A stretch of 19,641 bases of DNA from TA-21 sp035620895 (GTDB lineage Archaea > Thermoproteota > Nitrososphaeria > Nitrososphaerales > Nitrososphaeraceae). Positions 14,858-19,641 of the stretch are shown piece after piece. The translations under genes were made by a program, and so were the position numbers. The stretch spans positions 1 through 19,641 of the forward strand of contig DASPFY010000047.1 of the NCBI GenBank assembly GCA_035620895.1. Reading direction: 5' to 3'. The notes under the pieces are model-generated. The model was not told where the DNA came from. It did no database searches and saw nothing but the letters and a program-made list of their open reading frames with translations. Positions within the stretch are counted from its first letter, which is position 1. Each line of letters opens with the position of its first letter.

Positions 14858-15421
14858 ATGACATCGGGAAAATATTTCAATAGGGCTGTAATAGCACTGG
14901 ATGCACCTCACGTTGGATATGTTGTACGTGAAACAGATGACAAGATAGTTGTATTCGGTGATGGCAAGGAGAGGTATGACATACCGCTATCGGAAATACA
15001 GACTGTGAGCAAGAATGTATTAGTTGGATTAAAGTTTGACGAGATTGCAAAGAAATATTCTGTAGATAGAGATGCGCCACTCCCTACAAGTAAATTTGTG
15101 GACCCTTGGGGGGCAGACGGAACCACAGATTTGAAAACATATATGAAAGAATACGCAAAAACCCTCTTCAATAAGGGAGTCAGGATAGCAAATGAGGATC
15201 ATGTAGGGCATGTGATGAAGGAAACAGATGACAAGATTATCATATTCGGTGAACGTGATTATCGATTTGACGTTCCTAAATCGAAAATCATTGCTGTTGG
15301 AAGAAACGTGATATTGGGAATGGATTGGGATGAACTATTCACCTGCAAGGTTGATAAGAATGCACCACTGCCAAGTGGAGAACCTATTGACAATTTAGTA
15401 GAAGAAGAAGACAAACTCTAA
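14858..15421 (+). CDS. Duplicated PRC-barrel-like protein
   Basis: A 187-residue soluble protein made of two copies of an approximately 70-residue beta unit, residues 8-77 and 105-173, offset by 97 codons. Each copy reads V/I-G-x-V-x-x-E-T-D-D-K-I-x-x-F-G then R-Y/F-D-x-P-x-S-x-I, V-G/S-x-N-V-x-L-G, and ends D-x-x-A-P-L-P. The duplication is recent or constrained enough that 17 bases are identical (14930-14946 and 15221-15237). The first-strand x-H-V-G-Y/H-V and the small-barrel pattern resemble PRC-barrel proteins, common in archaea and often RNA- or protein-binding adaptors. An alpha-helical linker (LKTYMKEYAKTLFN) joins the copies; the tail is acidic. ATG start with an AT-rich TATA region (about 14819-14830) upstream. 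Exact function unknown. Confidence 0.75.
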   Translation: MTSGKYFNRAVIALDAPHVGYVVRETDDKIVVFGDGKERYDIPLSEIQTVSKNVLVGLKFDEIAKKYSVDRDAPLPTSKFVDPWGADGTTDLKTYMKEYAKTLFNKGVRIANEDHVGHVMKETDDKIIIFGERDYRFDVPKSKIIAVGRNVILGMDWDELFTCKVDKNAPLPSGEPIDNLVEEEDKL

Positions 15422-15431
15422 AACTCTTCTG

Positions 15432-15450
15432 CCTTGAGTCTATACTCAGG
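15432..15450 (+). terminator. Weak stem-loop between the PRC-barrel-like and PAC2 genes
   Basis: CCTTGAGT-CTAT-ACTCAGG can form a 7-bp stem with one bulged T. It is followed by TCTTTACC rather than a long T-run, so termination is uncertain. It could instead be an mRNA stability element. Confidence 0.25.
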
Positions 15451-15472
15451 TCTTTACCAGTCTAGGATTCAC

Positions 15473-15478
15473 GGAGGA
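15473..15478 (+). promoter_or_regulatory. Shine-Dalgarno sequence of the PAC2-family gene
   Basis: GGAGGA lies 11 nt before the ATG at 15490. It is one of few strong ribosome binding sites in a window dominated by apparently leaderless genes, which suggests this gene is read from a longer transcript with the PRC-barrel-like gene 68 bp upstream. Confidence 0.55.
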
Positions 15479-15489
15479 TAGATACAAAA

Positions 15490-16206
15490 ATGGTACTGAT
15501 AGATATTATTGCAAAAAAGAAAATAGATTATTTTACGGTATTTGCTTCACTCCCAGATATGGGTAGAGTTGGGGGATTGGTATCTTCATTTTTGGCAGGT
15601 AATTTAAAAGCTGAACATATCGCGAACATAATCTCAAGTCCCAAACCATGGGTCAATGTTAAAGATGGGGTTGTAGAACCAGCAAGGGACGTTTACAAAA
15701 TTTATTTTTCAGATAGCGACAAACTATTAATTCTTACTGGCGATGTCCAGCCTGAAGATTATAGGGAACTTCTCGATTTGTGTCATGCATTTCTTGATTT
15801 TTGTTTGTCAATTGGTCAAATAAAAAGGCTCTATACGGCAGGTGGTTCATTAAACGAAATGCTCACAGGTGAACCAAGAGTTGTAGGTGTTACTACAAAA
15901 CCAGAACTAAGAAGAATTCTTGAAAATTCCAATGTGGACACTCTGGGTTCTGAATTTACAACAATAACTTGGTTCAACGGTCTTATCTTAGGAATTGCTT
16001 CTGATAGAAATATTGAAGCAATTGGATTTTACGGTGAAATTTCAGACAAAACTCTACCCCAACCTCTTGCGGCAAAGAGCATTGTAAAGGCTTTCTCTAG
16101 AATTGAAGGCCTGCCTATATCGACTAAATTGTTTGATGCTCAGTATGAAGAAGTCTTGGATCATATTGAAAGAAACAAGGGAATGAAAAACCTGGATAAA
16201 AAATGA
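15490..16206 (+). CDS. PAC2 family protein (proteasome assembly chaperone-like)
   Basis: A 238-residue cytoplasmic protein matching the archaeal PAC2 (PF09754-type) family: SLPDMGRVGGLVSSFLAGNL at 20-39, AEHIANIISSPKPWVNVKDG at 41-60, LLILTGDVQPED at 79-90, the RLYTAGGSLNEMLTGEPRVVG region at 113-133 and GLILGIASDRNIEAIGFYGE at 164-183. Eukaryotic PAC2 helps assemble the 20S proteasome; archaeal relatives of this kind have been proposed as assembly chaperones or as carboxylate-amine ligase-like proteins, and most are uncharacterised. A basic, helical C-terminal tail follows (IERNKGMKNLDKK). It starts at ATG after a good Shine-Dalgarno sequence. Confidence 0.85.
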   Translation: MVLIDIIAKKKIDYFTVFASLPDMGRVGGLVSSFLAGNLKAEHIANIISSPKPWVNVKDGVVEPARDVYKIYFSDSDKLLILTGDVQPEDYRELLDLCHAFLDFCLSIGQIKRLYTAGGSLNEMLTGEPRVVGVTTKPELRRILENSNVDTLGSEFTTITWFNGLILGIASDRNIEAIGFYGEISDKTLPQPLAAKSIVKAFSRIEGLPISTKLFDAQYEEVLDHIERNKGMKNLDKK

Positions 16207-16256
16207 TTAGATCTTCAATCTGAAAATGTATCCATATATCTCTTCTATGCGAAAGT

Positions 16257-16331
16257 ATGATTTGCTCCATTTCCAGAATTGTTACTATTGCGATTACACT
16301 TGCGATTATACTTGCATTATTGCATATCTAA
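16257..16331 (+). CDS. Possible 24-aa membrane micropeptide (uncertain)
   Basis: ATG to TAA encodes 24 residues, mostly hydrophobic: an I-V-T-I-A-I-T-L-A-I-I-L-A-L-L stretch after a Cys/Ser/Arg start. It lies in the 139-bp gap between the PAC2 gene and the convergent secreted-protein gene. A TATA-like CCATATATCT lies at 16232-16241. The 3' half is built of three imperfect 12-bp repeats (16288-16323), so the hydrophobic pattern may simply reflect the repeat rather than selection for a peptide. Confidence 0.2.
   Translation: MICSISRIVTIAITLAIILALLHI
16288..16323 (+). repeat. Three imperfect 12-bp tandem repeats
   Basis: TTGCGATTACAC, TTGCGATTATAC and TTGCATTATTGC follow each other directly. 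The first two differ at one base; the third is more diverged. Confidence 0.6.
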
Positions 16332-16345
16332 ATGACAAATTGTCC

Positions 16346-17677
16346 TTATGATACCACGACAAAGCCTCTTGCTATTCCATTTCTAGTTGTATCTGGGAGA
16401 GTTTGGTTGAGCCCCTTGAGTGATTTTACTTCAATTTCCAAATTAAATATTCCCTCTGAGGGTAATGACACAGTTTGATTCGAAATTCCATCAATTGCTG
16501 TGATATTATTTTTGCTCACTATTTCTTCACCACTGCCTGTTCTTATAGACAAATCATAATTAACATCAGCATTTAAGCTATTCCCCCTTAGGGCATCACT
16601 GAAATTAATACTTAGCTTATTTTCCCCTATTACTGGTGGATTAGGATTCCACAATAATGATGCATGTATTCCTCCTGTATCTGTTACCATATCAACAGAA
16701 GTTGTTTGGGTCTGATTTAATTGCGGCCGAATGGTAAATTTCATCGAGTCATTACTAACTCCTAATGCCTCGTTATTCTGAGCTAATTTTAGAATATCAT
16801 TTTTATTCAACAGAAAATGGATTATCAATGCTTTTTCTGAAGTAAAAGGGTCTATTGCAAGTGATCTTCCCATCAGTGGTTGTCCATTTACAGTACCATT
16901 AAATATCGTAGAATTTGAAAATTCGCTGAATGATTTTGGAATCTTGATTTCTTCGTGAACAAAAATATTCTGTGATCCTATTCTTGAAACGTTCCAATCA
17001 AATGGCATAGCCCATTTTGCCTCCAGGTCTTCAGGTTCAAAAGTGAAATTTTGGATTCTGTCATAATAGGAGATTAATGTGCTATTGTAGATTTGATCTG
17101 CATATGTTAGATTTGACTCAGTTACATCTCCAATGCTGAGATAAGAATCAAATCTTGGGGCGTTTTCAGGTACAAAGATGTTTCTGACGTTGTCAATTCC
17201 GAATATTTCTACGCCAAAGTGGTACAAACCTCCTTCAGATAACACCGGGCCAGATATTGTCAATTGTCCAGTTTCACTCGTCCATCCGCCCAAAAAAGGC
17301 TCTGTGGATCCATAGACCGTTATCGGACCCTGATTTGGTTCAAATTTTAACGTCAAGGGGCCATCTTTTGAATAAAACAATTCACGAAGCAGCAATTTGT
17401 CCCCCTTACTAATAGCTAAAAAATAATTAACATTACTAATATTATTTCCAGTCTTAGAGTCAAATAATCTTAATTGAAAGAAGGCGTTCTGCATTGTATC
17501 TGATGTCAAAATAGGCGGGCTAATTTTTGTATAGAGGCTTGCTTCCCTATCACCTACGGTAGCTGGGGGTAGACTTTCTTCAAATAAACCGTCAGCAATT
17601 GCTCGTTCGAAATTGGGAAGCATAATAGTGCCGGTGACAAATAGAAAAGAAATACTAATTTTGATATATTTTTCCAT
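16346..17677 (-). CDS. Large secreted beta-sandwich protein, paralogue of the divergent neighbour
   Basis: From the ATG at 17677 this is a 443-residue secreted protein with a signal peptide (MEKYIKISISFLFVTGTIML, likely cleaved after A28, AIA-DG). Residues about 40-183 match the 186-aa protein encoded divergently next door: GDR-x-A-x-L at 42, L-x-D-x-K-T-G-N-N-I at 71-80, S-x-D-G at 103-106, SGP at 142, G-V-E-I-x-G-I-D at 155-162 and F-V-P at 168. The rest is beta-rich with more than ten N-x-S/T sequons and a final Ig-like segment (LSINFSDALRGNSLNADVNYDL). A GTG 20 codons upstream keeps the frame open, but the TATA box lies inside that extension and the signal peptide begins at this ATG. The function is unknown; it is probably surface-located. 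Confidence 0.75.
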   Translation of the reverse strand: MEKYIKISISFLFVTGTIMLPNFERAIADGLFEESLPPATVGDREASLYTKISPPILTSDTMQNAFFQLRLFDSKTGNNISNVNYFLAISKGDKLLLRELFYSKDGPLTLKFEPNQGPITVYGSTEPFLGGWTSETGQLTISGPVLSEGGLYHFGVEIFGIDNVRNIFVPENAPRFDSYLSIGDVTESNLTYADQIYNSTLISYYDRIQNFTFEPEDLEAKWAMPFDWNVSRIGSQNIFVHEEIKIPKSFSEFSNSTIFNGTVNGQPLMGRSLAIDPFTSEKALIIHFLLNKNDILKLAQNNEALGVSNDSMKFTIRPQLNQTQTTSVDMVTDTGGIHASLLWNPNPPVIGENKLSINFSDALRGNSLNADVNYDLSIRTGSGEEIVSKNNITAIDGISNQTVSLPSEGIFNLEIEVKSLKGLNQTLPDTTRNGIARGFVVVS

Positions 17678-17700
17678 ATCCAGTCTAGCAAATAATTGGT

Positions 17701-17708
17701 AATTTATA
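17701..17708 (-). promoter_or_regulatory. TATA box of the large secreted protein
   Basis: The minus strand reads TATAAATT, centred about 28 bp before the ATG at 17677. It lies inside the longer GTG-initiated frame, which argues against that longer start. Confidence 0.5.
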
Positions 17709-17752
17709 TTATTTAGCAGGACGCTGAATTCTGCCACATCTAATTCAGTTAA

Positions 17753-17762
17753 AATTTAAATG
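17753..17762 (+). promoter_or_regulatory. TATA box of the 186-aa secreted protein
   Basis: AATTTAAATG is centred about 28 bp before the ATG at 17786. With the opposite-facing box at 17701-17708 it makes a divergent promoter region of about 108 bp. Confidence 0.5.
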
Positions 17763-17785
17763 CAATCCATATCACGTATCTAAAT

Positions 17786-18346
17786 ATGAGGTCAATTTGC
17801 GACAATTTGAGACCTATAATATTTACTTTATTAACTCCAGTCATCTGTTTATCATTTATTTCATATTCCAATGCTCAAATTTTTGCCGCTGAACTTGGCG
17901 ATGGTCATAATATGCCCATGGTTAGCCTTGGGGATAGAAATGCCATGTTAACGTTTGTAGCAAATCAATTACCTGCGACAAAGAATGTACAACTGGAATT
18001 TAATTTGCAGGATAACAAAACCGGGAATAACATACAACATACAACATATCTTGTTACTGTGTCTAATGTAAATCAAAGACTTTTCACAGAAACCGTTCAT
18101 AGTCATGATGGGCATATCCTTATGGAATTCATTCCATCAACAATAGAACCATATCGCATAAATTCAAATTTCGATACACTTTCTGCTAGCTATATAGCCG
18201 ATTATAGTGGTCCAATTAAGGTTATCGGTAATATTTTTTCTCCGGGTAATTATACGGTATCTCTTGAAGTAACGGGCGTGGATTTTGATAATCTATTCCT
18301 TCCTACTCCTCTGAAGTTTGAATTCCCTGTTTCCATTTATAGTTAG
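17786..18346 (+). CDS. Small secreted beta-sandwich protein, His/Met-rich
   Basis: A 186-residue exported protein with a signal peptide (hydrophobic about 11-27, likely cleavage near SNA30-Q or IFA34-A). The mature part is a single domain matching the N-terminal domain of the larger protein encoded divergently: GDRNAML at 49-55, LQDNKTGNNI at 74-83, HSHDGH at 105-110, YSGPIKVIGN at 140-149, EVTGVD at 161-166 and FLP at 171. Unlike the large protein it has clustered metal-ligand candidates, GHNMPM at 40-45 and H-x-H-x-x-H at 105-110. ATG start, leaderless spacing. Domains of this style look like thaumarchaeal surface proteins; metal binding is inference. The two genes probably arose by duplication plus fusion or loss of the extra domains. 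Confidence 0.75.
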   Translation: MRSICDNLRPIIFTLLTPVICLSFISYSNAQIFAAELGDGHNMPMVSLGDRNAMLTFVANQLPATKNVQLEFNLQDNKTGNNIQHTTYLVTVSNVNQRLFTETVHSHDGHILMEFIPSTIEPYRINSNFDTLSASYIADYSGPIKVIGNIFSPGNYTVSLEVTGVDFDNLFLPTPLKFEFPVSIYS

Positions 18347-18394
18347 TTTCGATAGTTATAGTTTATAATTTTGTGAAAATTGAGAATGACGTTC

Positions 18395-18406
18395 GAAAAA
18401 TTTTTC
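18395..18406 (+). promoter_or_regulatory. 12-bp palindrome upstream of the zinc-ribbon/SHOCT gene
   Basis: GAAAAATTTTTC is a perfect palindrome ending 25 bp before the GTG start. It occupies the position where a TATA box would be expected and could act as a weak box or an operator. Low-complexity AT sequence makes chance plausible. Confidence 0.3.
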
Positions 18407-18430
18407 TATCCATTATGAATACTCTATTAT

Positions 18431-19195
18431 GTGACTATAAAAGCATCAGTATCATTTTCTGATATCAATTATGATCTTTTTAACACTGTACTTGAGTGTT
18501 GCAAGAAAAATGCGGAAATAAGATATGCTGACAGGCAAAGGCATAACATAGTAGGGAAATCTGTGTTCGGAACTCAAAACCAATCTGGAATCAATTTTCA
18601 AATTATTCTAAAAGATAAACCAACTGGAGTCGAGATATATGATTATTCAAAACGAGGTTTGGATAGAAAATTTGCCGATAGTCTTTTTAATTTGCTCTTG
18701 CCGATTGTGGGGCAAGATGCTGACATAAAATTCGAGGATCAGGACAAATGCGCAATATGTAAGAAAAAATTCAAACTAGGCCTATCTAGGTACATTCCGT
18801 CTATAGGATGGGCAACACATAGCGAATTGTGCGAATCGTGTTATTCACTTTTATCAAGTCATGAAAAGAACTATTGTTGCATCTGCCAAAAGAAACTAGG
18901 TATTAGAAAATATTCTGCTAGAATTAGTTGGAATCGCAATCTTATGTTGTGCAAAGAATGTTATCTTGTCCGAAAACCTCAAGTTCAAAATAATGTTTCG
19001 GTAGTAGGGGACAGTGGTGAAGCGATTGATACTATGAAAAGTAAGACAAGCACCTCAATTCCCTCCAATCTTTTGAATAAATCAGTAATAATTGGAACTG
19101 ACGATCCTTTACACATTCTTAAAATTAGGTTCGCCAAAGGCGAAATAAGTAAAGAAGATTATCAAGAAATGAAGAGGTTACTAAAAGATGAGTGA
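18431..19195 (+). CDS. Tandem zinc-ribbon protein with C-terminal SHOCT-like segment
   Basis: A 254-residue soluble protein. Residues 1-100 form a mixed alpha/beta domain I do not recognise. Two similar zinc-binding units follow: C107-x2-C110 with C134-x2-C137, and C149-x2-C152 with C174-x2-C177. Each has C-x-I-C-x-K-K-x, then a W-containing stretch, then L-C-x-x-C-Y. A polar linker (about 183-222) leads to a SHOCT-like end, DPLHILKIRFAKGEISKEDYQEMKRLL at 225-251. SHOCT segments are short C-terminal helices found on many unrelated proteins and thought to promote oligomerisation. It starts at GTG; no ATG is available before the first domain. The two zinc units look like an internal duplication. 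It could bind nucleic acid or protein partners; function unknown. Confidence 0.75.
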   Translation: MTIKASVSFSDINYDLFNTVLECCKKNAEIRYADRQRHNIVGKSVFGTQNQSGINFQIILKDKPTGVEIYDYSKRGLDRKFADSLFNLLLPIVGQDADIKFEDQDKCAICKKKFKLGLSRYIPSIGWATHSELCESCYSLLSSHEKNYCCICQKKLGIRKYSARISWNRNLMLCKECYLVRKPQVQNNVSVVGDSGEAIDTMKSKTSTSIPSNLLNKSVIIGTDDPLHILKIRFAKGEISKEDYQEMKRLLKDE

Positions 19196-19230
19196 TATTC
19201 TTGGGTTATCAATTTATCAATGTGCCGCTT

Positions 19231-19266
19231 ATTGCATAAAATGCAATTGGTGAGTTTTGTTTTTTT
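19231..19266 (+). terminator. Stem-loop and T-run after the zinc-ribbon/SHOCT gene
   Basis: A perfect 7-bp inverted repeat, ATTGCAT-AAA-ATGCAAT (19231-19247), is followed within 8 bp by a T-rich tract (19255-19266). It lies 36 bp after the stop codon and probably ends that transcript; the T-tract is the archaeal signal, and the stem may be incidental. Confidence 0.4.
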
Positions 19267-19414
19267 AGCAGATATTATAGCTTGTAAATGAGTATTCTTC
19301 AAAGAATTGTTTTCTTACCGTAATTAGATTAAATATATACATATTTTTAAAATAAACGTATAATTTCAATAAAATTCTAATCTAAATTAAAATATTTTAT
19401 TTTTATCTCAGAAT

Positions 19415-19424
19415 AATATTTATA
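19415..19424 (+). promoter_or_regulatory. TATA box of the right-edge secreted protein
   Basis: AATATTTATA is centred about 28 bp before the ATG at 19448. It ends a strongly AT-rich stretch of about 120 bp, which suggests a strong promoter. Confidence 0.55.
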
Positions 19425-19447
19425 GTGGATACCTATACAATGCGCTA

Positions 19448-19641
19448 ATGAATCGTACTTTAATACTGGCAAGCTCACTAGTAGCTAGCTTCCTGCTTGT
19501 AAGCAGTATTGCTTTGGTTCCGTATTTTTCAGGGAACAATGCGGTACATGCGCAGGAAACAGAAGATCAAGGACAAGGAGAGGTCAAACACGTAACCTTA
19601 ATCGCATCAGAAAAAGAAGTTCAGGTAGCTCCTGATAACGC
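19448..19641 (+). CDS. Secreted protein, N-terminal part only; possibly NirK-like multicopper enzyme
   Basis: The first 64 codons are present and the frame runs off the right edge. The start is a classic signal peptide: MNRT, a hydrophobic stretch through residue 25, and an A-x-A-type site VHA35-QE. The mature protein begins with an acidic/Gln-rich linker and then the strand pair KHVTLIASEKEVQVAPDN. A first strand of this form, with a V-T-L-x-A...V-x-V-A-P pattern after a short linker, is how thaumarchaeal NirK-type nitrite reductases and related multicopper oxidases begin, but the copper ligands would lie beyond the window. The long AT-rich upstream region fits a highly expressed gene. The export signal is firm; the enzyme assignment is tentative. 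Confidence 0.6.
   Translation, partial: MNRTLILASSLVASFLLVSSIALVPYFSGNNAVHAQETEDQGQGEVKHVTLIASEKEVQVAPDN

Noticed and set aside
17678..17737. Twenty-codon N-terminal extension of the large secreted protein from a GTG
   Set aside because: It precedes a normal signal peptide and contains the TATA box for the ATG at 17677.
1..19641. CRISPR array, insertion sequence, integrase, phage or plasmid genes
   Set aside because: No regularly spaced repeats, transposase or integrase motifs, or terminal inverted repeats with target duplications were seen; the tRNA-Glu has no adjacent partial copy marking an attachment site.

Overview
The window looks like a chromosomal segment of an AT-rich archaeon of the Thaumarchaeota (Nitrososphaerota), probably an ammonia oxidiser of the soil type. 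The evidence is archaeal ribosomal proteins L15e and L10e outside any large ribosomal cluster, an EndA-type tRNA-splicing endonuclease, an AmmeMemoRadiSam radical SAM enzyme, a YjbQ protein, PRC-barrel-like proteins, several secreted beta-sandwich proteins, TATA-box promoters about 25 bp from start codons (leaderless genes), and frequent TTG/GTG starts. The lineage is an inference; no rRNA is present.

Layout. Bases 1-124 hold the tail of an unidentified plus-strand gene. A minus-strand run follows (133-4065): yjbQ, a fumarase/aspartase-family lyase, a small membrane-anchored protein, a short-form serA and rpl15e. A secreted beta-propeller protein (4160-5776) meets pgk (5778-6965) tail to tail. 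A small conserved-looking protein (7062-7400) and a 439-bp non-coding gap lead to rpl10e, which shares one near-palindromic TATA element with the divergent endA. A 61-aa zinc-finger protein follows endA, then tRNA-Glu(CTC) on the minus strand, the AmmeMemoRadiSam radical SAM gene, an NAD(P)H-hydrate dehydratase and a secreted protein. A CPA2 cation/proton antiporter lies on the minus strand.

The right third is richer in accessory genes. It has two tiny paralogous minus-strand genes (46 and 51 aa), a duplicated PRC-barrel-like protein, a PAC2-family protein, two divergent secreted proteins that share one beta-sandwich domain, a zinc-ribbon/SHOCT protein, and the first 64 codons of a secreted protein at the right edge that may be a NirK-like multicopper enzyme.

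Together the genes cover central carbon and serine metabolism (pgk, serA, fumarase), translation and tRNA processing (L15e, L10e, EndA, tRNA-Glu), metabolite repair (NnrD), ion homeostasis, and the cell surface. I see no CRISPR array, transposase, integrase or phage gene. The most novel items are the tandem small paralogous proteins, the divergent secreted pair with a His/Met-rich member, EndA lacking its catalytic histidine, and the shared rpl10e/endA promoter.
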